Positions 13,520 through 25,900 of a stretch of DNA of 64,000 bases are shown in pieces. This DNA is from Lichenostomus cassidix (Eukaryota; Chordata; Aves; Passeriformes; Meliphagidae). Location of the stretch: NCBI GenBank assembly GCA_008360975.2, contig CM039184.1, positions 41,735,797-41,799,796 on the forward strand, in the 5' to 3' direction. The position numbers were made by a program, and so were the translations under genes. The notes under the pieces are model-generated. The model saw only the letters and a list, made by a program, of their open reading frames with translations, did not search any database and had not been told where the DNA came from. Numbering within the stretch: position 1 is the first letter of the stretch; every line of letters begins with the position of its first letter.

Positions 13520-13586
13520 GTTGTGGGAATTAGATCATCTTTAGGGCCCCTTCCAACTTGAAACATTCTATTATTCTATGATTCTA
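13520..13586 (+). mobile_element. CR1 LINE, 3'-terminal fragment
   Basis: The string GGGAATTAGATCATCTTTAG, then CCCTTCCAACTTGAAACATT and the terminal repeat ATTCTATTATTCTATGATTC, matches the 3' end of avian CR1 elements. CR1 has no poly-A tail and ends in short copies of an ATTCTATG-type unit. Only about 65 bp remain, so this copy is severely 5'-truncated, as is usual for CR1. Orientation is plus. Confidence 0.85.
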
Positions 13587-13737
13587 CCTCCATTTCTCAC
13601 TTTCTCCACTTGCCAAGTACGAACTGCCCCAGCCAAAACCTTCATCTTTGGAGAGAACACACTTCAAACTGGTTATCTTGTTAAGAAGCCTTGTATGAGT
13701 TCTGCAAAAGATCTAAAATTAATTACAGACAACCCAA

Positions 13738-13870
13738 ACCACACACACACACAAAACAAAACAAACAAAAAAATAAAACAAAACAAACAAAAAATAAAAC
13801 CACACAAAAGAACCCACCACAAAACAAAACAAGAAAACAATAAAAGCAAACTAATAGACAAAGAAACAAA
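13738..13870 (+). repeat. (CA)n microsatellite and A-rich low-complexity tract
   Basis: A run of seven CA units (about 13740-13753) passes into alternating AAAAC/AAAC/AAAT units. Open frames here (13578-13892 plus, and a minus-strand frame) are artefacts of composition: lysine, asparagine, threonine and glutamine on one strand, leucine, phenylalanine and cysteine on the other. Confidence 0.9.
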
Positions 13871-14799
13871 ACCACTAACCCAGCAACATTGACTGATTCG
13901 GCACAAGCTGCGAAATTAGGTGAATCCAGGATACTATGTAAAAGCCAAGTTAATTCATCAATTTATTTAATATATATTGAGAAAAAGAGAAGTTTTTATT
14001 ATATTCCTGAATGCTGACAAAGCCACAGAAGTCATTATTTAATCCCAAGATTTTTTATAAGAAATTAAATACAGAATGTTAAGGAGAATAAAATAGCTCA
14101 TATCTAACCAAAACTTAATTTGAGGTTTTTGATGGGAGAAAGTGGAAGACAACTTGAATCTATCACTTAATAACAGAATTCATGGCTTTAAGCTTTCAAA
14201 AGCAGCTAAATAACATTTCTCCATGGTAAAATTTAAAGCAAAAGCTGGTTTTGGTCCCTCGCAAGGACTGCATCAACTATAGTGACAGAAACTGAAATCT
14301 CTGAAAGATGCAATATTAAAACCACATTTTCCAACTAATTCAGTAAGAAGAAAAATATTACAACCTTAATGATTACTTCAAGACCTCTTTAGGAACTCTG
14401 AAAGTCAAAAAGAACTATACAATGTGTACTGTGAATTAAAGCACAAACAAACAGAGCTAAAAAAAAAAGGCTGAGATGCCAATCAACTAACAAAGCAGAA
14501 AAAGATCCCATAAATACACCATAAGACAAAACCAGAAGAAAATACAAGTTGACTGTTTCACAAGGAAGCCAGGTGAGTCAATGATAACAAAAAGGTTTAT
14601 TTATCAAATAGTTTTATTTTTTTACAAATAAGGTGAATTGTAACCAGATTTTTTTTTTTAAGGGGACAGAAGAATTGGCCAAGTTAGGGAACACAGTTAA
14701 GGAATATTTAGATAAATGGTATGTACACAAGTTTGCAAGGCTTGATTAAATTCTGTCTTTAGGACCCAGTGAAGCGGTCTCTCAAACTTTAATGGATTT
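13871..14799. other. Unique AT-rich non-coding DNA
   Basis: No frame of note and no recognised repeat. Short A runs and an A/T-rich stretch (14600-14665) are present. The segment leads into the old CR1 fragment at about 14.8 kb, and its last part may be further-decayed CR1. Confidence 0.5.
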
Positions 14800-16050
14800 T
14801 TCTAAAATTCACTGGATACTCTCAGGGGACTAGAAAAGGATAATCTTGGTACCATCTTTAAGAAGGAGAGAAAGAAGGGACTGGGGAATTGGAGACAGCC
14901 TAAATGATTCCTGAAAAGATTCTGGAACATATTATTGAGCAATTTATAAGCACCTCAAGAATAATAATATGATAAAAAACATATGACATAGATTTGTCAA
15001 GAAAAAGGTTGTATCAAATTGGCATAATTTATTTCTCTGACAGAGTTGCAAGCTAATGGATAACAGGGAAGCAATGGATGTGATAAACATTAGCATTACT
15101 TTTTTTTTTTTTTTTTTTATATTCTCTACGGCATTCTCATAAGTATACTAAGAAAATCTGGTCTGCATTAATTCCCTGTAACATGGCAGAACAACTCCTT
15201 AAAAAATCTCCGAAGTACAGACTTCAGCAGTTCCATGTCAAAGTGAGACACCATTTCAAACAGACAACAACCACCAAAATAACCCCTTACTTCTAGTCAA
15301 TATTTTCATTGATGATCTGAATGACAGGCAACATGGACTGTGAAGAACAAGAAAAGAGAAAAATAAAAAACTTGAAGATAACAAAGTTTAAAATGTTGCA
15401 AACACTTTGAATTCACCTCTGTTTTCAGGATGATTATGACCATTTGCAGAAATTATTCAAAATCAGAAGGTGAAATTCATGACAGGGTAACACTGTACTC
15501 AGGGTGAAGAAATCCAGTACCCAGTTATGATATTCAGAACATCTGCCTAAGTTAGGCACTATGAAGAAGATGCAAATCAACCATGAACTGAGTAAGGAGA
15601 TAAAAATGAAAAATGCAGTGCAGATTATTGAAATTCACCTTCAAATATACTAAATGGAATCTTATCTGTTATATGGGAGTAATTATTTCACTTTACTTAC
15701 TGCTTTGAGCCCTCAGACAAAAAGAATGTGCCTTGTCTTAGATAATGACTTTAACAAGAATACATAACAACTTGAAAGAAAACCAACAATACAAACAAGT
15801 TTGGAAAAAAATGTTATTTGGGATTAAAGCTTGAAAGATTTACCTTCTTTCATTTAATCTAGAAAAAAAAAATGGAAAGTTAATTGTCAGTACTTAGAAA
15901 GTGGTTGTAAAATAAATGGCAGTCAACTCTTCTCTAGGTTGACACATAAAGAGAAGATATTTCCATTTTTAAAAAGATTAAACTCAGATTCTAAGGAATA
16001 TTTTTGTGGTATAGACATATCTAAATTGTATTCACACCTTTCAAGGCAAG
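14800..16050 (+). mobile_element. Old CR1 LINE fragment (ORF2 reverse transcriptase to 3' region)
   Basis: Decayed CR1 in plus orientation. Landmarks are: ACCATCTTTAAGAAGGAGAG followed by GGGGAATTGGAGACAGCCTA, which corresponds to the 'fingers' part of CR1 ORF2 (…IFKKG…GNYRP…); AATGGATGTGATAAACATTA near 15070-15095 (…AVDVIYLDFSKAF…); GGCATTCTCATAAGTATACT after the T run (…HGILISKL…); and CAATATTTTCATTGATGATC (…NIFIDDL…). Further downstream, a CAACTCTTCTCTAGGTTGAC-like string near 15925 and the following sequence fit the CR1 C-terminal and 3' region. Stops and indels are frequent, so the element is dead and older than the other CR1 copies here. A 19-T run interrupts the RT region. Edges are approximate. 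Confidence 0.75.
15100..15118 (+). repeat. T19 homopolymer inside CR1
   Basis: Nineteen consecutive T residues sit where related CR1 elements encode the LDFSKAFDTV segment. It could be homopolymer expansion from the short T run normally present there, or an insertion. No target-site duplication was seen around it. Confidence 0.9.
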
Positions 16051-19000
16051 GGAAGGAATTGATCCAGTCTGACATGTCAGGATCTAATCAATAAGAGCTC
16101 TAAACACTGAGCTACTCTTTGCAGAAAGAGGAAGTTGCAAACCTTCTTCACTGTCCACTCCAGTGATCCCAAGTAGTAGAGCACATTCAGAGCACGTACC
16201 AAAGAAAAGGAAAGCTTCTTCCAGGGACAACAGGAATACAGGCTATTACTGGGCAGGCTAATGAACAAAACTTCAGACTCATAGGAAATTCTAACATAAA
16301 AACTTAACACATTTTTGTCCATGATTAGGTAAGAAAAAGGAGCAGAGCTTTTGTAATGCAACTTTGTATTAGCCCATAAACCACTACCACGTAGGAGTTT
16401 GATAGGAGTTTGATATCTTCTGTAAACGTATAGTCCAAGCTCTTTAAATGGTCTCATGCACTTTGACACTATGAGCCCAAGTCTGCAAAACTGCCATGTT
16501 TTTCAAAATTACACTAAAACATCCCTGTTTTATATAGCCTCATCCATTCATTGAGAGAACACATAAAATAGTACCATATCGACAAGAATTTAAGCCTTCA
16601 GCAAATGTATGAATGAATTTACTAGTAGTACATATAAAAATTACTGATGTACTTGGGAGAAGAGTATGTAGGATGACAAAGCTATATTAATATTGTCCAT
16701 TTACAGCAGGTCAGGTTCTAGCATAAAAGACAAGTTTCCTAAGACAGAAAATAGCATGAAAAAGAAAAACCTAGTATGCAGTAAACTTAAGATGTGCTAA
16801 ATGGTGATGGAAAGTTTTTATCTTTCATTCTGAATATAAAAGTAAGTTTTGCAGAGACTAAAATAAATTGCTTTGCAAGGTAAATCTTTTATGTGAATGA
16901 ACACTGAGACTATGGTGTTATAATGAAGAATATGGTTTTTCCCCATCAACCCCTTCTCACCTCTTGACAATCACTTTCTGTTAAAATATTTTAAAGACAT
17001 GTTTTATCTGCTGGGAAGAAATTACAGCAGGCATCAGCCTTCCTTTTTCCTTAGAATGAGAGAAAAGGCTGGCAGTGCTCTCTGGCAAGAAAAGTTAACA
17101 ATCTGTGCAATCTAATAAGTTCCTACTGAATGATAATTAACATTACCATATTTGCACTATAACTTCCCCTGCCTGAAGCGACATAAGCAATGACAGTTTT
17201 CACTGACCTATGCAGAAATCCTGTGCCTGAACTGAATACCACAGTACTCTTGCTCATGAACTTTTCCTGAAGTCATCAAGCCTGATTCCCTTCTCACTTA
17301 TACCTTAAACAGGTTTGAATCAGAAGTGGTATCTATCAGAATGATACAGTAGCATCCGTGCAAGAGGAGAATTAGACATTTCACACTTCAGTGTCTCATG
17401 TTGCCAGAAATCCACAGTCACATGCTAAGGCTATGTCTTGGGAGACAAAAGAAAGACATAGAGATACTCTAAGTGGTATTTGTTACCCAAATCAGTATGG
17501 ATCTATTGCTGAAAATCTCTCACTAAAGACTATGAGGCTTGATATCTTTAGGCAGAGATTCAATCCATCTTTTCTACGTTGCTCAAGCCTCTCTTTCTGC
17601 CGTCCAATAGTTCAATGGTTTCGTAACTTCTGTACTTTATAAGGTTCTAGAAAGTGACAGCATGTACTCCATCTAAAGTTAATACAATTTAAAAGGGAAA
17701 GGTTAGTGAGCAAGTGAATCTTTTTCATGTTTTTTCTATCACCAACACTTCCTGTTTCTGGCAGAGGAAGCGTCCCTTCCATTCAAAGGGAAAATTTTCA
17801 CATGTGCGATTTTAAAAGCTTTAAAAATTTATCTTTTAGCATATGTGTACAGACCAGTTAACAAAATTGCTGTGTCTGACTCCCTTTAATTTCTGATTGA
17901 AGGAATGGGACTTGCTCTCCTTAATTATCTCTCATGCACTCTTTCAATTTAGTAAGATTTCTTTCTGTCTTAACCCTCCCTGTATCCCCTACATACTGTC
18001 AGTGAAGTAGTTAAAGAGGTCCTGCAAAATCAAGACAATAAATTTTCATTTTAAAGGTTGAAAAAACAAGATTTCCTACATAAAGCTACAGTTAAATAGC
18101 AAAGTAATTGATCTAACTTTAGAAACAGTTCCTTTATCTTCAGTGAGTTGTAATGTGACTGCTGCCTCTTACAACACTTCTGAATTACTGTCACATTCAC
18201 CATGACAGATGTGGGTCATTAGAACTGAGGAATTAACTACATGCAGAAGGCATTGGGAGTAGACTGGTTTTGATCGAAAACCTAAAATCTACCAGAACGG
18301 GGAGGTCAGGTAATGCTTAAAAATTACTTTCTGCCAGTAAAAACAGAACCATAGGAGGTAATTATCTGACTCTATAAAAACGCTATGCTTCTTGATTGGA
18401 CTAACATATGGACTCCACGAGTTCTCTGGACACAGAAACCAGTAAAGCTGTGACCCTGATAGAGTCTGACATCAGTCATCATAGGTGGCATGGAAAACAT
18501 TCACCACATCGAAGAACAAATCCAGAGTTCTAATCCCAAAGGGTAGCAGAAAATCTTTACTTCCTGCAGAAATGCTTGCCAAAGTACATTTATGTGCTTT
18601 CCTCTGGACAAAACAGTAAACATGATTTTTGGTCAATTATTTTATTAACAAGAAAAAAATCAAAGTAAATACTCATTAAAGACTATCACAAATGTTTTTC
18701 ATGTAACAAACTTAATAGTTCTCAAAAAGAAAATTACACAAACAGTATTTGTGTTTAAGAATAGATTTAAAATGTTACATTAAAAGACAATTTGGGAAAA
18801 TCAAGGGTTCCAGTTAACCACAGTGTACAAAGGCTACCCTACAGTGAACATGCTGTTTGCCACTGCAGTGCTTGCATATTTACCAGCAATTAAAGTGCAT
18901 AAGCATCACTTTGTATCTCAACAGCTGCCAAGTTTTTCTACTCACCATATATTTGTGAGAAAAAGCAGGACATTGAGAATTACTAATTCATCATAGCATT

Positions 19001-22000
19001 TAAATGAAAATAAAATTATCTTGCAAAATTTTAAGGAAAAGCAGATCGATCAGAGCAGGAAGACACAGACTGGTAAACAGAATGATGACAAGGAACTACT
19101 TCTGTTAAATTCAGCAGAAGAAAAAAGATCAATTACACACTCACTGTCCCTCTTCCCTAGCTCCTTTTTGTTCTTTCCTTTTGGCAATAAAGTTTATAAA
19201 AGCCTTTGTTCTGAGATCACACAATTAAATGTAAAGAACTTCAACTTTAAAAAAAACAGGGATAAACTACTCACCACTGTTTTGTTGCTAATTTAACAGA
19301 TCCAGTATCATGAGAAAGGATATACCTTTGCCACTGATATGCTCAGTGCAGTCACAAAACAAGCATTTACAAGAAATCCAGAGTATTTCACCTGTAAACA
19401 CATGGAAAAAAACCACAAGACCCGAATCTCACACACAGACAGGAATTTGGAATGAGGTATGTAATTATTTTTATTTGATTTAAACTTTGTTACAGAGAAA
19501 TAGTGGTAAATTAACCTGTGGTGTCTGCTCCCCCTTGAAAGCCTCAGCTGCTAGAATGTTCACTCAATGTTGTTTCAAATTGAGGAAAAAGTACAGTTTT
19601 TATCTGATGGGCTTTTCTTTTCATTTATGGGAAATCTGCCAGCCAACACAGAGTTTTGCACTACTGCACCACATTCATAAAAGATAAGCAAGGCATAACT
19701 CTGCATGTATAACAAAAGTAATTATTAATCTAGGTCTTGTTGTCAGAATATATTTCAGTTGATCCTAGCTGTTTACAGGAAAGGTGCAGGCAGGTGCTAG
19801 AGCTGTGTGCCTCTGTTTATGGTAGTAAGCATAATGATGATTTGACAGCAACACTCATCATAATCATTCTTGCCCCTGTTGTCTCACACATATATACAAC
19901 CTGCTAGGAACAAATCTTTATGCAACAGAAAGCTAAATAGAATGCAAGCTGTGACTTGTGCGGAATGTAAAGTGATTCTTTCGGGAGTTATTTGGTACTA
20001 CTACCTAATGTCTGACATTTAACAGATGTGTGTCCACATGGTGAGTCAGCCCGAAAAACCTCTTTGATCAAAATGAGTACATCTTAAACACTAACTGCAT
20101 TATACAAATACCTTAGACCCTTGACCAGTTGCAACAGCATAAGTCACAAACTATCTCCTTTTACAGAAAACTTTCCATGACATATTCTAAAAGAAGCATT
20201 GACTGGAAGACAGATGCCTTTTAGTGCAATAATAGATAGGCTATGTTATACATAGATCCAAAATTGATTGGTTTTCTGATGGAAGCAATATCTATTTCCT
20301 GAAATTATTTTATTTCACCCAGTGCCATGATAGATGCCTACAGCACAGTAAACTGTATTTTCTTCTTCAATATCTTCAATACTTAACTATTTCTGTACCA
20401 GTCACTGCATTTACACTAAGGAATTCACACCACAGCTCCAATTGAATTGGAGTTGTTCAATGTATTTCAGGTAAGCTTGCCAAGATGTGTTCCTTTCTAA
20501 AAGGTACAGAAAATGAGAAGGCATACATAGAGCTGTGATCCTAATAAAGGCCACTTTCTTTTGCAAGCTAAAAGGAACACAGTGGTTTTAGCAACCTAAA
20601 TTCATGATGGTTGAAGGTTATTTGTGAATTGATTAATAATTTTCCCTACATCTTGCTAAGCTATACATGTATGAGTACATTTTATTCTGTTAATCAACTT
20701 TAAAAGCAGTCAAAAATACTCATTATACTAACTACTCAGAAACATTTTTACTTTCTGCCAAATGGAGAACAGGTCACAAACATGCTTCTCTATTCAGCTA
20801 TCTCTGCCTCTAATACCTACAACTAAGAGCAGAAATGCGCTGACAGAAGTGCAAGAGCCAAAGCCCAGCAGTCCTGCACTGCTTTGCATGTCTAGACCTT
20901 GACAGGCCAGGCTATTTCTGAGTTTTATTACCTGTTATTACAGTGTCTTTACATTTGACCTGTAGCTTGCAACTATGAAATGTGGTACATATCAAGGTAC
21001 ACTAGGTTATTGAACTTTTAGTACAGTAGAAACAAATGTGACTAAATGCAGTAGTTTAATTGCCATTTAAAACAAGTGCCAATCTTTTAAGTGATTTAAC
21101 CAAAAATCGCTTACAAGTAGCAGGTGTTCTGCCTGTAGATGAAAGAAGATAGCAGATAATCTCCCAAGAAGCTATAATGTCAACAGTAAAGCTATTTTAG
21201 GAAAAAGATACATGAATTTTATAGAATCTGCTATGTTTTATCATAAGAGAAAGGGAACTTGCATTACTCTGTGCTCATAAAGAGGTATTTAAATTTATAT
21301 GCATCCCTGTTATTCCTTAGCAATGGATCAAATTCAGCATTAACTAAAAGCTCAGTACTGACAGAAGCAGAATTTTCATTCAATTCTGTAGGCTACATCA
21401 TAGCATTTGAGGGGATGCCAAATGGGTGCAAATATCCTTGAACCTCAAGAGATAACACTGTCACTGCTACCAACCAGAAGTATGGCCTACAAGTTACCAG
21501 CATCAGTGGTGTCTGGAAAAAGCTGAACTAAAGCATCAAGAGACACTCTATACATCTTTATTTTAGTAAAAGATTACCTAAGGGCAGGGCATAGTCACCA
21601 GAAACATACTAGGTTTGATTTAAGCTACAGCCTAGCAAAAATAAAATTAAGACTTTGCCATTCATAGCAGGTAAGTGTCACTTGATCCCCCTTGCATAAA
21701 AGAAACACTTAGGGTATTTTTTCCTATAGGTCCCTTTTTCACAGCCGTAACATCCAAAGCTTCCTTTTTTCTCTTTCTGTACTGATGTACAGTTGCACTA
21801 CACATTTATGAGCATTTAATTAATACTTGCAAGAGCCATGCATATTGATTGTAGCCAAAGGCAGACAATCCCAAGAAAACACAGAGAATGATAAAGGGCC
21901 AGTCCTATTTCATAAAGCTTGCAGATCACAACATGTTAGTGGCTTTGACATTTCTCTTACCTATAAGTACATAAAGCATTCTCATCCTGATGAATCAGTT

Positions 22001-22499
22001 TGTGATCTTTCTGCATTGTAAGGCAGCTAGTGGAATCTTACATTCTTATATGATTAGCCAGAAAATATTTCTTTAATAATTAAAAGGAACTACCTATCAT
22101 TGTATTGGCCTTATATAGGTGTTCTGGCATGTACTCCATTACTGATAATCTATTAATGTTATATTAAAAAGAAACTGAGATCAGCATAGGAGCACAAAAA
22201 TAGATGCCTATATACCAAAGTCTAATGAATAAATCTAAATGCCTTCTTTGTAATATCTGAACTATTCCCACTATTTGTCCCAAATAAGAACTAAGGCTTT
22301 TATTTTGAGAAAGCAATGTGAGAGCAATTTTTCTCTTCACTCCTTGCTCCTCCTCTCTTGCTCTTCCTTTTCTTACTGCTAACGTTTTTATCCTGTATCT
22401 TTATTGTCTTTAGTTGTGCCCATGGGAGTGAAGTTGTAGTGAGTTTTATACTTTGCCTAGGAGACAGAGAGATTTGTGGTCATTCTTATCTACTCAGAT
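16051..22499. other. Long stretch of unique non-coding DNA
   Basis: No gene is supported. A 130-codon frame on the minus strand (16077-16469) is rich in hydrophobic residues but matches nothing known to me. Other frames are 60-90 codons. Isolated consensus donor strings (for example CAGGTAAGTGT near 21670) occur without matching acceptors or open exons. I see no CR1 or LTR termini; old repeats decayed beyond recognition may be present. Confidence 0.6.
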
Positions 22500-22905
22500 A
22501 ATAATTTCCAAAGCTTTGGCTGTGTTGCTGAGGAGGCCTTGTCTTCTGCCCTCTCAAGCTTCACCCTGGAGGTTGACAGCTTCATAATTCCTGAGGAACA
22601 CAGCTGTCAGGAGAGGTTGTATTCACAAAGAGTTTCTCAGAGGTAACTTGTACCAGTTCTGTGAAGGACTTTGAAGATTAACCCCATGACCTTGAATTTA
22701 ACACAGCATCCTGTGAGGAGTCAGAATGGTGAGGCGAGTGTCAATATGATGTGCCCTAATGGGCTGGCACATTGAAAGAAGAGGGATGTTACATTCTGAA
22801 CTACTTGAAAACTGTTTCAGTCTTCCATCTGAGGTACACACTCACAGACAAGACCTTGTATAATGCCAGTGTACTCCAGGTCAGAGTGCCACAAAGAATT
22901 TACTC
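22500..22905 (+). repeat. Decayed ancient vertebrate interspersed repeat, family unassigned
   Basis: The segment GAAGGACTTTGAAGATTAAC, then CATGACCTTGAATTTAACAC, then a GATGTGCCC string and a distal CAGTGTACTCCAGGTCAGAG, follows the order of a repeat seen widely in reptile and bird genomes: a 'gcTTTGAAGGTTAA…CACCTTGAATT…CAGTAATCCAGTCTAGAGG' pattern. The upstream part (GAGGCCTTGTCTTCTGCCCT) also fits. I recall the pattern but cannot name the family with confidence. No coding capacity remains. Confidence 0.45.
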
Positions 22906-25900
22906 ACTCTCTAATGTAAGTATGTGAACAGTAGTCTTAACACCAAAGGCCTAAACTGTGCTTGGAGGAAAGTATACACTTAAAAGCATTTCTGGATTGG
23001 CAGAGCATCCCTCATTTTTGCAGATTCAAACAGGCACTGCAAGTGTTGAAAGATTTCCTATTTGATAAACAATTTCTGATCAGCTATAGGTGAAACAAAT
23101 TTATTTCTCCTTCTGTCATAAGCTCTGTGTGTCATACTTTGAAACTAAAAGATTCATTTCCCAGTTTGCAGAGCAGTTTGACAAACAATCATACATTCAT
23201 TTTGCAGAGGATGTATTGTACCTTGTTTTACCAGCACTCTCTTTGACATGCTTGTGTTAAGCGCCAAGCAGATGACTTCCATGCAGAGATGGAAATCAGC
23301 AGGAAGTCAGAGAATTGGCAGAAGTAAGTCAGACATAAAACTGTAGTCCTGCCGAAAAGACAGCTGCTACACCAGTCATTTCACCACCTACATGTGATGA
23401 CAGCTCCAGCCTCAGCATTTTGTGTAATCACAACAAAATATAAGGAAAGAACCAATACCACAGTAAAGGTAATAAGCACACAGAAATCTCAACAATTAAA
23501 AACAAAGAACAACAAAAAAACCTAAAAAATTCCCAAACACACAGATACAACTGCTCCCTTTTCTGTGAATTCAATCCTAGAAGTGTGGTCACTTAATGCC
23601 ACTGCAAAACACAGCCAAGGCCTGGCTTCAAAGTGAGTTTGAGAGCCAGAAGCGTAACTAGTGCAGCAGCTTGTCTTGCACAGAGGCCAATAGCTAAAGC
23701 AAAAGCTACAGGAAAGAGCATAAAAAGAGAAAGTACAGAAGAAACTTGCTTCATTTTGCCATTCCACCTTCCAGCAATCACATTTTAAAGATTTTATTAG
23801 TTGTAAGTTTCATCAAAACATTGCTTCACATTTTCTTCCATGAACTTGCATGATTTCCTTTTAAATGCATTAACTCTTCATGATCTTAAGTGCATTGCAA
23901 AACCTAACTATAGATCCTGTGAAAAAGAATCTTATTTTCATATGCACCGAGCCTGCCCTTTGATATTGGCAGTGGACTGTCCTCTACTTCCTATTTGGAA
24001 AGACATAAGGGTTTTTCCCATTATTGACTTTCTGCATCTGTCTCATTTACGATTTTTTTATTAACGTATTGTACTACCAACTCACCCTTTAGTCCAGCTG
24101 GCTCATTTAAAAGGTAAGTGCTTTGGAATATAGGTAATACTTGGGGTTTTCTAAACAAGTCTTTATATTATCTGATTAAAAATAGCATGTGCTTATTCAA
24201 CAAGCTATTTTAAGGAGAGACAGTGTTTGATGGCTTAAAGAGGACTTTGCAGGGCAGGGGAGGGGAAGCCAGTTGGTTCATTTTTTAGATTTCTTTCTTT
24301 TAAAATCACAGGGGAAAATTCACGGAGCTAACTAGGATGGTCTGACCCCGGATTGTGGGTCATGACGAAGAGATCTCCCAGTACTTTAGAAAGATTTAAT
24401 GACAAAAGTCTCTTCCAGTTAGTTCCACAAATTTACCCAAAAGTTTTAGGAGAAAATGTGTTTGATGTGACTACTTGGAAAGAACATCTTAAATACTAAT
24501 GATCTTGAAATAGAAAGCCTGAAATATGTGTTTTAAACTCTTGTTCCCACTGCAAATGCAGGCTGCTCAGTATTCTGTCTTGAAACTCTGATACATATAA
24601 CATCCACATCTAATAATAATTTGTATCTGAAATACACTTCCCCTTAGCAAAGAATATATTATTCTAGCTCTCATGGACCATGACTGATGTTGTTGCTTTA
24701 TATAACTTTGTGTAAACTTTTCCTAAACTAGTATCTTTAAGTATAACATCTAATAACTGCTATGACGAGTCATCTAAAAATAACTTCAAAATGTCTAATG
24801 CTAAATATTTAGATCTTTGTTTAACCTCAGTAATTTCAGGATGTAGGTATGAATCTATGGAATGTTATAAGCCTTCACTCTTTGCTTCCATATATACATA
24901 GGAATATCAAGACTACATTTTTCATTTAGATCACAATAAAAGTACGAACTGTTGCTTTTTTCCCCAACGGTTTTTTTAATTCTGTTTACAAGGGATTGCT
25001 ACAAACTTCCTTAGTATAAAAATCATCTAGTTTGCTAACCTAGAGATTATTGTGCCTATTGAGAAGAACTGAGGGAACTTAGTAACAAGAATTTCAGAGG
25101 GAAAATTGGTAATAAAGCAACACTGAATACTCTGGTACTCAAGAAAACCCAGACTAATCATGGATGCCTTAGATGATATAAAGTAAAATTCATTTTATAC
25201 ATAGGAATATTCCAGACTGGACTTCCAGATTTATATCATTAGAGGAAATAAATTTTTCTTTAACATACACTAGCTAGCTGGTTAAGCCAAGTCACTGTTT
25301 GGAAAAGAAATGTCTAACTGGCACCTTTAACCAAGAGAATGTCTCAAAGTTTATATATTAATTTACCTCCCAGTAGACCCTGAGATCAAGTCTATCCCAC
25401 TTTAGCAGGAGTCCATACCCATTGCCCAACTGTTGTTTACAATTGTTTACAAGAGCTAGGCCATTTCTTCCCAATAGTACAATTTAGAAATATTGTATAC
25501 ACAACTTCTCTGCTACTTACATGTGTTGCACACTGTCTTCAACTACTCTATTAAGTTCGTATCATTTCAGTTTGAAGAATCCTTAGCAAAATAGAAACCA
25601 GATCTATACTGAAGCATTGGGAGTCCACCATAGTAACAATGTTATAAATGCTAAAATTGATAAAATATATTAACACATACACATATAATTTAATTCTCTG
25701 CTGCACATAGACCCTATTTTAAAATCTTACCTAGACTTGAGGGAAAAAAATTTTTAAACCCTGCTATGATAATATTTCTTGAAATGTCCTAACCTAGATT
25801 GCTATATTTCTCCACCCCACCAAATTCAATACCTCTGCCCTGTTTCCTAAGACATCAAAACCTTTGTTTTTTCAGAAAGACGAGCAAGGTAATTGGTTTC

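Noticed and set aside
13578..13892. 104-codon Lys/Asn/Thr-rich frame
   Set aside because: Product of the CA/AAAAC low-complexity tract.
16077..16469. 130-codon minus-strand frame
   Set aside because: Hydrophobic but without an ordered topology or known motif; it adjoins decayed CR1 sequence.
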